DNA of 11,561 bases, from NCBI GenBank assembly GCA_934255545.1, contig CAKQOE010000058.1, positions 1 through 11,561 of the forward strand, in the 5' to 3' direction. This DNA comes from an uncultured Clostridia bacterium (GTDB lineage Bacteria; Bacillota; Clostridia; Peptostreptococcales; Anaerovoracaceae). The translations under genes were made by a program, and so were the position numbers. The notes below the pieces were generated by a model. That model did no database searches, was not told where the DNA came from, and saw nothing but the letters and a program-made list of their open reading frames with translations. The first letter of the stretch is position 1. Every line of letters starts with the position of its first letter. Shown in pieces: positions 1 to 7,246 of this stretch.

Positions 1-2
1 GT

Positions 3-1040
3 ATAGTAAGGGCCGTACAGCTCCAGTCAAAGACGACTGATGATGAGGAGGCTGTACTTACAAACGTTAAGACGCAGACTGTGGCGCTCGGATCTGTAGA
101 GATGACTACTCCGCTCGCAGGCCGTATACAGGCGAAGGATACCATAAACGTTATGCCGCTTGCTTCAGGCGAGGTAAAGCAGGTATTTGTAGAGGTCGGC
201 GATACGGTCACTGCGGGCCAGACGCTGTTTACTATAAACAGTGACCAGGCGGATATACAGTATCAGCAGGCTCAGCTCAATATAAAGAATCTTGAGGATT
301 CGCTCGCGCTGATCCAGACGAATCTCGACAGAACGAAAACTCTGTATGAAGCGGGCGCAGCTGCAAAGACCGATGTAGAGCAGCTGGAAAATACATACAA
401 TTCTACAAAGATACAGCTCGATCAGGCGCGCCTCAGCGCGCAGCAGGCTTCTGACGCGCTCGGTTACTATACTGTAACTGCTCCATCAGGCGGATACGTT
501 ACTGCTGTCAATGTAGTGGCCGGAGGCCTCGCAGGTCAGTCTATGGCTGCCGTAGTTATTTCGGACACTTCTGTTCTTGAGCTCAGCGCTTCGCTTTCTG
601 AGTACCTTATAAGCAGCGTAAAGGTGGGCGATACGGTGAATGTAAGCATAGAGTCAGCATCTGACGAGCCGTTTACGGGAACTATAACTCAGATATCTGA
701 GGCTCCTACTCAGGGCACTTATACTTATCCGGTGACTATAAAGGTGAACGATCCGAAGAGCGTTATAAAGGCCGGAATGTTCGCTGAGGTAAGACTCATA
801 TCGGCAAGAAAGGAAAATGTCGTAGCAGTTCCCTCTGACGCTGTTATCACAAGCTCAGGTGAAAAGAAGGTAGTCGTACTCAACAGCGACGGTGAGACTG
901 TGTCACTGAAGAGCGTAGAAGTAGGCGTTGACAACGGCACTACAGCTGAGATCACGTCAGGGCTCAGCACAGGGGAAACGCTTGTTGTAAAAGGCCAGAC
1001 ATACGTTAAGGACGGCGAAAAGGTACACGTTGTCAAATAG
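3..1040 (+). CDS. RND efflux membrane fusion (adaptor) protein, 5'-truncated
   Basis: This is an HlyD/AcrA-type adaptor that would link an inner-membrane RND pump to the outside of the cell. The frame is open from base 3 without a stop, so the gene begins upstream; the GTG at 81 is an internal codon, not a credible start. The visible 345 codons show the family order: first half of the barrel-sandwich (lipoyl-like) domain with ASGEV...VGDTVTAGQ around residues 55-75, a heptad-like helical hairpin at about residues 80-150 (rich in Q, L and A), the second barrel-sandwich half with TVTAPSGGYV and a GG turn, then a beta-barrel with VKVGDTVNV and a membrane-proximal domain near the end (VAVPSDAVI...GEKKVVVL). 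The N-terminal membrane anchor or lipoprotein signal is outside the window. The stop is 30 bases before the pump gene, so the two are almost certainly co-transcribed. Substrate cannot be told from the sequence. Confidence 0.92.
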   Translation: MVRAVQLQSKTTDDEEAVLTNVKTQTVALGSVEMTTPLAGRIQAKDTINVMPLASGEVKQVFVEVGDTVTAGQTLFTINSDQADIQYQQAQLNIKNLEDSLALIQTNLDRTKTLYEAGAAAKTDVEQLENTYNSTKIQLDQARLSAQQASDALGYYTVTAPSGGYVTAVNVVAGGLAGQSMAAVVISDTSVLELSASLSEYLISSVKVGDTVNVSIESASDEPFTGTITQISEAPTQGTYTYPVTIKVNDPKSVIKAGMFAEVRLISARKENVVAVPSDAVITSSGEKKVVVLNSDGETVSLKSVEVGVDNGTTAEITSGLSTGETLVVKGQTYVKDGEKVHVVK

Positions 1041-1070
1041 GTGATCGGGAAGCAGAGGTAAAGAAGAAAA

Positions 1071-4000
1071 ATGATTTCAAAATTATCGGTAAAGCGTCCT
1101 GTAACCATGATAATGGTGCTCGTAGCAGTGATCCTGCTCGGCGCTGTATCAATGTTCAAAATGCCGCAGGCGCTCATGCCTGACTTGGAGTATCCTTATG
1201 CGATCGCTATGGTAACATACGCAGGCGCAGGCCCGGAAGAAGTAGAGCAGATGGTCACTGAAAAGATGGAAGGCGCGCTCGCTTCTGTAGAGGGCGTGCA
1301 GGATATAATGTCAGTGTCATCTGAAAACGTAGCTATGGTAATGGTAGAGTTCGATATGGGAACAGACCTGAACTTCGCTACGCTTGATATGCGAGAAAAA
1401 CTGTCTATGGCGCAGATGCAGATGCCTGACGATGCGTCATCTCCGACGATCATGAAACTCAACATGAACTCGATGCCTGTAATGCAGCTGTTCGTGTCGT
1501 CAGATATGGAGCTCTCTGAGCTCGGCTCATTCGTAGAGGACAATATCTCAAGCAGATTCGAGAGGATATCAGGCGTAGCCCAGGTAAACGTAATGGGCTC
1601 TACTGAAAAGGAAATACAGATAAAGTTCGACCAGGATAAGCTGCAGGGATACGGACTCACTATGGCTACAGTGAGCCAGATACTTTCAGCTGAAAATATC
1701 AGCTATCCGAGCGGAACTATATCCAATGGAAACACTGATATAACTGTAAAGACGTTCGGTGAGTTCCAGAGCATAAATGACATAAAGGAAATACCGCTCA
1801 CTCTCAGCGACGGAAGCATCATAACGCTCGCTGACGTAGCGCAGATATCGGAAGCTGATTCTGATGCTGAGTCTATAACAAGGATGGACGGCAACCAGGC
1901 TGTAGGCCTTTATATCACAAAATCATCAGGGGCTAACATAGTAGATCTTTCTGACGCTGTTCAGAAGGAGATAAAAGATATAAAGGAAAAATACGGCGAC
2001 CAGGTCAATATCCAGATAGGCTTTGACCAGTCAGACTTTGTAAGGCAGTCTATAAGCTCTGTAGCAAGCACTGCTGTACAGGGCGCTATACTTGCAGTGA
2101 TCGTAATATTCTTCTTCCTGAGGAATATAAGATCTACGCTCGTTATAGGTATTTCGATACCGACGTCGATCCTTGCCACATTCTGTGTGATGAAGGTCCT
2201 CGACATGTCGCTCAACATGCTGACGCTCGGCTCGCTCACGCTTGCCATAGGTATGCTGGTCGATAACTCGGTAGTAGTACTGGAAAATATATTCACCCGG
2301 AACAAACAGGGCCTGAACGCTGAGGAAGCTGCCATAAAGGGAAGCAGCGAGGTAGGCCTCGCGGTAATGGCGTCTACTCTTACGAGTATAGTAGTATACC
2401 TGCCTATAGCTCTGTCAGGCGGACTTGCGGGCATGATGTTCCGGGACTTCTCATTTACTATCATAGCGGCGCTCGTCTGCTCGCTCATAGTAGCGATGAC
2501 GATAGTTCCGATGCTCTGCTCTAAGCTGCTTGACGGATCTGTGTCAGAGGATTATATAAAGATCGGAAAATTCTTCTACAGGTTTAAGATAATAAATCTG
2601 TTTACGAAGTTCCTAAACTGGATGATCGCAGGCTACGGAAGACTGATGCGCGGAGCACTCAAGCGAAGAAAGCGTATAATAGCGCTGTTCGTAGTAATGT
2701 TTGCAGCTTCTGTATCGCTCGTATCAATGGTAGGATGGGAACTCATACCTGAAATGGATGAAGGTTCCTTCTCAGTCACTGTAGAGATGCCTGAGGGCAC
2801 GTCGCTTGAGGAGCAGGACGCGTATATAAAGCCGCTTGAAGATTATGTGCTCAATGACATACCTGAGCTCGATCATGTAACGCTCAGCGTAGGAAGCAGC
2901 TCAGATGCGAGCAGCATCATGTCATCAGGAAACTCTGTAAGCGTAGTGCTAAAGGATGACAGGACTCGTTCCACAAAGGAAGTAATGAATGAGATGAAGG
3001 ATCACTTCAAGGATCTCGCAGGAGCGGATGTTTCATTCGACCTTACAAACTCTATGGGTATGACATCTCTCGGAGGCTCAGACCTGACTCTCGATATAAA
3101 CGGCTCTGATATAGATCTCGTTTCATCTAATGCAGTAGATCTCGCTAACCAGATAAGAGAGCTCGACTGCGTATCAGAGGTAACGACTGACGTAGAAGAA
3201 GGCTCGCCTGAGGTAAAGGTCATACTTAACAGAAGCACAGCTTCTCATTACGGACTGACTACATACCAGGTAGCAACAGCACTCAATAACGCGCTCAGCG
3301 GAAGCACTTCAACAGAACTCAGGGTAAATGGAAATGATATAGATATAAATCTGTCGCTCTCTGACAAGTACGCAAATTCTGTAGAGGATATGAAGGCTAT
3401 AACAATATCTTCACCTATGGGCGATGTCCCTGTAGGCCAGATAGCTACATTTGAGTACGATAATGCTCCGACATCCATAACAAGGATGAATCAGGAAATG
3501 CAGAATACCGTAGATATAACGTTCAAGGAAGGCGTGAAGTCTACAGACGCGGCAAAGGAAGTCACTAAGGTAGCAGATCAGTTTGTATTTGATGACGGCG
3601 TAAGCTACTCACAGGATGGTATGCAGCAGCAGATGATGGATGCGTTCAGCGACCTTCTCCTTGCTCTGGTCGTATCGCTCGCTCTTGTATACATAGTGCT
3701 CGCTTCACAGTTCGAGTCGTTCATACTGCCTATAATGGTAATGATGTCGATACCGTTCGCAATGTCAGGCGCGTTCCTCGCACTGTTCCTTGCAGGCAAG
3801 AGCCTGTCGATGCCTTCATTCATCGGACTTATCATGCTCGCCGGTATCGTAGTAAACAACGCGATACTTCTTGTAGAGTTCATAAACCAGAACAAGAAGG
3901 TCATGGGCCGCGACGACGCTATAGCTACAGCGGGTCAGGCGCGAATGAGACCTATACTCATGACGACGCTGACAACTATACTCGGTATGGTCCCTATGGC

Positions 4001-4268
4001 GCTCGGAATAGGCGACGGAATGGAAATGATGGCTCCTATGGGCATTTCGATCATAGGCGGCCTTATCGCTTCGACTATAGTTACGCTCTTCCTCGTACCT
4101 ATACTTTACTCTATAGTAGATGATATGGAAACAAAGAGCAGGAACAGAAAACGCGCAAAGAAAAAGGTAAAATTATATGAGGAGACCCTCTGGCTCGCAA
4201 AGGAGGCCGGGAAGCGTGAAAAACGTGAAAGAAGAAAGGCGCAGAGAGAAGCGAAGCAGAATTCTTGA
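1071..4268 (+). CDS. RND-family efflux transporter (AcrB/SwrC-like), complete
   Basis: This is a proton-driven inner-membrane efflux pump of the AcrB/AcrD/AcrF superfamily. Its 1065 residues match the usual length and the duplicated layout: TM1 at about 11-30, a large extracytoplasmic porter loop, TM2-TM6 from about 335 to 490, TM7 at about 536-554, a second loop, and TM8-TM12 from about 860 to 1015. The TM4 motif GMLVDNSVVVLEN places the proton-relay Asp at D398, but its neighbour is N399 where AcrB has a second Asp. TM10 reads GIVVNNAILLVEF (N929-N930), where AcrB has its relay Lys. Such variants are, to my knowledge, common in Gram-positive pumps, so I do not read them as inactivation. Residues 1017-1065 form a highly charged, mostly basic cytoplasmic tail. 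An AGAGGT at 1054-1059 lies 11 bases before the ATG. The 3' end overlaps the tetR-type gene by 53 bases. Substrate is unknown; multidrug or surfactant-like export are possibilities from the family. Confidence 0.95.
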   Translation: MISKLSVKRPVTMIMVLVAVILLGAVSMFKMPQALMPDLEYPYAIAMVTYAGAGPEEVEQMVTEKMEGALASVEGVQDIMSVSSENVAMVMVEFDMGTDLNFATLDMREKLSMAQMQMPDDASSPTIMKLNMNSMPVMQLFVSSDMELSELGSFVEDNISSRFERISGVAQVNVMGSTEKEIQIKFDQDKLQGYGLTMATVSQILSAENISYPSGTISNGNTDITVKTFGEFQSINDIKEIPLTLSDGSIITLADVAQISEADSDAESITRMDGNQAVGLYITKSSGANIVDLSDAVQKEIKDIKEKYGDQVNIQIGFDQSDFVRQSISSVASTAVQGAILAVIVIFFFLRNIRSTLVIGISIPTSILATFCVMKVLDMSLNMLTLGSLTLAIGMLVDNSVVVLENIFTRNKQGLNAEEAAIKGSSEVGLAVMASTLTSIVVYLPIALSGGLAGMMFRDFSFTIIAALVCSLIVAMTIVPMLCSKLLDGSVSEDYIKIGKFFYRFKIINLFTKFLNWMIAGYGRLMRGALKRRKRIIALFVVMFAASVSLVSMVGWELIPEMDEGSFSVTVEMPEGTSLEEQDAYIKPLEDYVLNDIPELDHVTLSVGSSSDASSIMSSGNSVSVVLKDDRTRSTKEVMNEMKDHFKDLAGADVSFDLTNSMGMTSLGGSDLTLDINGSDIDLVSSNAVDLANQIRELDCVSEVTTDVEEGSPEVKVILNRSTASHYGLTTYQVATALNNALSGSTSTELRVNGNDIDINLSLSDKYANSVEDMKAITISSPMGDVPVGQIATFEYDNAPTSITRMNQEMQNTVDITFKEGVKSTDAAKEVTKVADQFVFDDGVSYSQDGMQQQMMDAFSDLLLALVVSLALVYIVLASQFESFILPIMVMMSIPFAMSGAFLALFLAGKSLSMPSFIGLIMLAGIVVNNAILLVEFINQNKKVMGRDDAIATAGQARMRPILMTTLTTILGMVPMALGIGDGMEMMAPMGISIIGGLIASTIVTLFLVPILYSIVDDMETKSRNRKRAKKKVKLYEETLWLAKEAGKREKRERRKAQREAKQNS
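4199..4206 (+). promoter_or_regulatory. Ribosome binding site that sets the TetR start
   Basis: AAAGGAGG lies inside the 3' end of the RND gene, 9 bases before a GTG at 4216. It is the strongest Shine-Dalgarno match near the TetR gene and favours GTG 4216 over the in-frame ATG at 4177, which has only a weaker AAAAAGGT at 4161-4168. Ribosomes finishing the pump gene pass over this site, so translational coupling is likely. Confidence 0.7.
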
Positions 4269-4890
4269 TGAAGCCGGAAAGCTGTTCGTTGAGAACGGCA
4301 TAGAGAGTACAAAGATCATAGATATCGCAAAGGCTGCGGGAGTAGCCAAAGGCACTGTTTACGAATATTTTGAGAGCAAGGACGATATAGTAATAGAATG
4401 GATGAACGGGACTTTTGGGGAGTTCCATTCAAACATGCAGGAAAAGCTTTCGCATGAAAAGAGCGCAGCGTCAAAGCTCAGAGTATTTTTGGAATACAGT
4501 GCTCAGGAGTTTACAAATATTATGGTAAACGCAAAGATCATGATGCAGCACAGGTTTGACAAGTCATGCGGCAGAGCAAGCCTTGAAGATTCGATAGACA
4601 TGGTCGCAGGTGACCGTGTTGCGTCTGTGGTGTTCGACAATGTGAAAAGTGAGCTTGAACTTCTGAGAGATATAATAAAAGAAGGGCAGCGAAACGGAGA
4701 ACTACGTGATGATATAAATATCAGTATAATGCCGTTTTTCATACTAAGTATCCTGCCGTTCCTCGGCATGACTAAAAATCCGGATCTTCCTGCGGAATAT
4801 CTCGAAAGGCGCTTTAACTTTAAGCGCCCTGAGTGGACAGGAGAAGAGGTCATAAGCTATATCATAGACGGCATAGGCAAAAGGTCCTGA
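4216..4890 (+). CDS. TetR/AcrR-family transcriptional regulator
   Basis: This is a one-component repressor-type regulator of 224 residues, within the usual TetR range. The N-terminal DNA-binding domain is plain: RILDEAGKLFVENGIEST opens helix 1, DIAKAAGVAKGTVYEYFESKDDI is the helix-turn-helix with the signature GTVYEYF segment at about residues 45-51. The C-terminal ligand-binding and dimer domain is not assignable to a ligand. I chose GTG 4216 for its strong ribosome binding site; ATG 4177 would add 13 residues (MRRPSGSQRRPGS) not typical before helix 1. The gene overlaps the pump gene by 53 bases and ends 32 bases before a terminator, so it is the last gene of the efflux operon. By analogy with other TetR-RND pairs it probably represses this operon, and autoregulation follows from being in the same transcript. 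The operator would lie upstream of the window. Confidence 0.92.
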   Translation: MKNVKEERRREKRSRILDEAGKLFVENGIESTKIIDIAKAAGVAKGTVYEYFESKDDIVIEWMNGTFGEFHSNMQEKLSHEKSAASKLRVFLEYSAQEFTNIMVNAKIMMQHRFDKSCGRASLEDSIDMVAGDRVASVVFDNVKSELELLRDIIKEGQRNGELRDDINISIMPFFILSILPFLGMTKNPDLPAEYLERRFNFKRPEWTGEEVISYIIDGIGKRS

Positions 4891-4922
4891 TCGAAAACGA
4901 ATAAACGAATAATGAACAGATG

Positions 4923-4974
4923 GCGGCAGCGCATCAGATATCGTGTAAAACGGTATCGGGCGCTGCCGCTTTTT
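4923..4974 (+). terminator. Intrinsic terminator of the efflux operon
   Basis: A perfect 10-bp stem (GCGGCAGCGC at 4923-4932 with its complement at 4960-4969) is followed directly by TTTTT at 4970-4974. Inside the loop a second 7-bp stem (4937-4943 with 4951-4957, one G-U pair) closes on a 7-base loop. It begins 32 bases after the TetR stop. Confidence 0.88.
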
Positions 4975-5100
4975 GCGCGTCACCGCGCGTACAGCTGCGC
5001 GGCTGCGGGCCGCGCTGCTCCGGCCGTTGCCGGCCTCCGCAAAGGCCGGCGGCCTGTATCCTGTCGCGGCCGCCGGCCCGCCTGACGGCGTGAGCCGTCG
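4975..5100. repeat. GC-rich cluster of adjacent and overlapping inverted repeats
   Basis: This non-coding block starts right after the terminator U-tract. Bases 4981-5100 contain 95 G/C of 120 (79%), while 5101-5160 contain only 18 of 60 (30%). It is filled with hairpins: 4975-4979 with 4984-4988; 4997-5003 with 5009-5015; 5020-5024 with 5029-5033; 5029-5035 with 5044-5050; a perfect 11-bp pair 5044-5054 with 5068-5078; and 5084-5089 with 5094-5099. Several of these compete for the same bases. No convincing reading frame crosses it. It could be a REP-like dispersed repeat, a structured RNA, or a nucleoid or transcription barrier; the sequence alone does not decide. Confidence 0.6.
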
Positions 5101-5118
5101 CACGCTATATATTTTTCC

Positions 5119-5147
5119 TTGACCGTACTTAGCATTTATGGTATAAA
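5119..5147 (+). promoter_or_regulatory. Sigma-A-type promoter for the DEAD-box helicase gene
   Basis: TTGACC at 5119-5124 and TATAAA at 5142-5147 are separated by exactly 17 bases, and a TG at 5139-5140 gives an extended -10 (TGGTATAAA). The start of transcription would be near 5154, about 150 bases before the helicase ATG. A weaker alternative (TTAACA 5241-5246, TATAAG 5262-5267, 15-base spacer) lies closer to the gene. Confidence 0.7.
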
Positions 5148-5154
5148 TAAATAT

Positions 5155-5305
5155 TAGAGCTTTCAACAGGGAGTGATATCCCGTATGCATCGGACAGCGT
5201 ATTTTCAGGCGCGCCGGGCGCGCGGGTCAGCATAGATCATTTAACAAGTTGTATATCATATTATAAGTATAAATATATAAATATAATCGAAGGGAAAATT
5301 ATTTG
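5155..5305 (+). promoter_or_regulatory. Long 5' leader of the helicase mRNA
   Basis: From the predicted transcription start to the ATG there are about 150 untranslated bases. They include a small GC hairpin (GCGCG 5209-5213 with CGCGC 5219-5223) and then a strongly AT-rich run into the ribosome binding site GAAGGG at 5289-5294. Long leaders are known for cold-induced helicases such as E. coli deaD, so temperature-dependent or self-regulated translation is possible here; that is inference, and no known riboswitch class was recognised. Confidence 0.45.
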
Positions 5306-7171
5306 ATGGAAAACGTAAAATTCAATACTCTGAACATTTCAGATGAAATATTAAGAGCACTTGACGAAATGGGCTTTACTGAAGCGACTCCGATACAGAG
5401 CCAGGCGATACCCGCAGTTATGACGGGACGCGACGTTATAGGTCAGGCACAGACGGGCACGGGCAAGACATGCGCTTACGGCATACCTGCGCTTGAGATG
5501 TGCGACCGCGATGCCCGTTCAGCGCAGGTGCTCGTTTTATGTCCTACAAGAGAGCTGGCTATACAGGTTGCAGACGAACTGAAGCGCGTGGCAAAGTATA
5601 CTCACGGACTGCGCATACTCGCTATATACGGCGGACAGCACATAGAGACGCAGATAAACGCGCTCAAGAAAAAGCCGCAGATCATAATAGGGACGCCGGG
5701 CCGTATCATGGACCATATGCGCCGCCGCACGCTGAGATTTGATGACCTCAAGATGATCGTGCTTGACGAAGCGGATGAAATGCTCAATATGGGATTCCGC
5801 GAGGATATCGATACTATACTCGCAGAGGCGCCTGAGGAAAAGCAGATGATGCTCTTTTCTGCGACTATGCCGCCTGAGATCATGATGCTGACTCAGCGCT
5901 ACCAGAAGGATCCTCTTCACATCCAGATCGCGCGCAAGGAGCTCACGGTCGAGCTCATAGACCAGTACTATATAGAGGTAAGAGAAGCGTCTAAAGTAGA
6001 GCTGCTCTGCCGCCTCATAGACGTAAATAATGTTACACTGTGTCTCGTGTTCTGCAATACTAAACGCAGAGTAGACGACGTGACATCACGTCTGCAGGAC
6101 CGCGGCTACGCTGCTGACGCGCTCCACGGAGACATGAAGCAGAACGAGCGCGACCGCGTCATGAACAAGTTCCGCCACGGCATCACTCAGATACTCGTCG
6201 CTACGGACGTTGCAGCAAGAGGCATAGATGTCAGCGGTGTTGAGGCTGTTTTCAACTATGATATACCTGAGGATCCTGAGCAGTATGTTCACCGTATAGG
6301 CCGTACAGGCCGCGCCGGCAATGTCGGAAAGTCTTATTCTTTCGTTTTCGGCCGCGACATGATGAAGCTGCGCGAGATCATGCGCTATACAAAATCACAG
6401 ATAGAACGCGCGAAACCTCCTGCGATAGAGGATGTTGAGGCTATAAGGACGAATGCTGCCGCTGAGCGCGTAAAGCAGCTCGCTATGCAGGGTGACGGAG
6501 AAAAGTACCTGTCTGTTATAGACCGCATCATACGCGAGGCTGAGGCAGAGGAAGTATATATCACGCCGAACGATGTAGCGGCTGCGCTCTTTAAGCTGGC
6601 GTTCAGCGAGCTTGAGGAAAAGGATTACGAGCGCATGGATTTCGATGATGAGGACTTCGAGTACTCTAAGCTCGACATGGTACGCCTGTTTATAAACGCA
6701 GGCCGCATGGACGGACTCAAGGAATCAAACATAGTGAAAGGCATAGCGTCGCGCTCATCACTGAGCGGCCGTATGATCGGATCTATAGAGCTTCACAAGA
6801 ATTTCGCATTTGTAGACATACCTCGCGAGCATGTAGAGGAAGTAATGGAGGCGATGAAGGGCTTTACGCACGCAGGCCGCGGAGTATCTTTTGAGGTCGC
6901 TTCAAAGAAAAAGCGCGGCGGAAGCAAGGGCGCAAAGAAGTCAAAGGGCTTCGGCGCGGGCAGAAGAAGCGCTGAAAACGACCGCCACAAAAAAGAAGGC
7001 AAAAATAAAAAGAAGGAAGAAGGCGGAAAGTTCTTCGACCGCGGCGCTGGTGCCGCAGAAAGCGGAGCAGCAGACCACGGATTCCCGTTTGACGGCAGAA
7101 AAAAGAAAAAGTCATCAGGCGGCCCATTCCTCGGAAGAAAGGCTTCACGCAGCAAGCGCAGAGGAAGATAG
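5306..7171 (+). CDS. deaD: DEAD-box ATP-dependent RNA helicase (DeaD/DbpA-like)
   Basis: This enzyme unwinds short RNA duplexes using ATP, typically in ribosome assembly, cold adaptation and RNA decay. All core motifs are intact in 621 residues: Q motif (FNTLNISDEIL...TPIQSQAIP) in the first 35, motif I AQTGTGKT 48-55, Ia PTRELA 80-85, II DEAD 154-157, III SAT 185-187, motif V region VATDVAARGID, and VI HRIGRTGR 329-336. Residues about 456-531 (LDMVRLFINAGR...SGRMIGSIELHKNFAFVDI) match the DbpA RNA-binding domain, which in DbpA and YxiN binds 23S rRNA. Residues 532-621 are a low-complexity tail of Lys, Arg and Gly that probably adds unspecific RNA binding. ATG 5306 is preferred; a TTG at 5303 is directly upstream in frame and sits closer to the GAAGGG site. 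The gene has its own promoter and terminator and seems monocistronic. The symbol is a family name; cshA or dbpA may be the local usage. Confidence 0.95.
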   Translation: MENVKFNTLNISDEILRALDEMGFTEATPIQSQAIPAVMTGRDVIGQAQTGTGKTCAYGIPALEMCDRDARSAQVLVLCPTRELAIQVADELKRVAKYTHGLRILAIYGGQHIETQINALKKKPQIIIGTPGRIMDHMRRRTLRFDDLKMIVLDEADEMLNMGFREDIDTILAEAPEEKQMMLFSATMPPEIMMLTQRYQKDPLHIQIARKELTVELIDQYYIEVREASKVELLCRLIDVNNVTLCLVFCNTKRRVDDVTSRLQDRGYAADALHGDMKQNERDRVMNKFRHGITQILVATDVAARGIDVSGVEAVFNYDIPEDPEQYVHRIGRTGRAGNVGKSYSFVFGRDMMKLREIMRYTKSQIERAKPPAIEDVEAIRTNAAAERVKQLAMQGDGEKYLSVIDRIIREAEAEEVYITPNDVAAALFKLAFSELEEKDYERMDFDDEDFEYSKLDMVRLFINAGRMDGLKESNIVKGIASRSSLSGRMIGSIELHKNFAFVDIPREHVEEVMEAMKGFTHAGRGVSFEVASKKKRGGSKGAKKSKGFGAGRRSAENDRHKKEGKNKKKEEGGKFFDRGAGAAESGAADHGFPFDGRKKKKSSGGPFLGRKASRSKRRGR

Positions 7172-7210
7172 GACGCAGCGTAATATAAATATATAATGTA
7201 GGAAACAGAA

Positions 7211-7246
7211 ACGGAGCGCAGAAGGATATGAGGCGCTCCGTTTTTT
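7211..7246 (+). terminator. Intrinsic terminator of the helicase gene
   Basis: A perfect 9-bp stem, ACGGAGCGC at 7211-7219 with GCGCTCCGT at 7233-7241, has a 13-base loop and continues into a T run to 7246. It lies 40 bases after the helicase stop. Confidence 0.92.

Noticed and set aside
81..83. GTG 81 as the start of the adaptor gene
   Set aside because: The same frame is open back to base 3 with adaptor-like sequence, there is no ribosome binding site before 81, and starting there would remove the membrane anchor or signal every member needs.
1071..4268. Loss of function of the pump because the AcrB Lys and one Asp are missing
   Set aside because: The frame is intact over a normal length, all transmembrane blocks are present, and the VDN/VNN variants occur, as far as I know, in many apparently functional pumps.
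4975..5100. CRISPR or tandem-repeat array in the GC-rich block
   Set aside because: The repeats are inverted, of different lengths and overlapping; there are no regularly spaced direct repeats or spacers.
4744..5190. 148-codon - strand frame across the TetR 3' end, the terminator and the GC-rich block
   Set aside because: It reads through both hairpin structures and the helicase promoter, and its protein has no recognisable motif; most likely chance.
6793..7196. Several frames on both strands over the helicase tail
   Set aside because: Their Phe/Leu- or Arg/Lys-rich composition mirrors the repetitive Lys/Gly codons of the helicase tail, which has the authentic motif-bearing frame.
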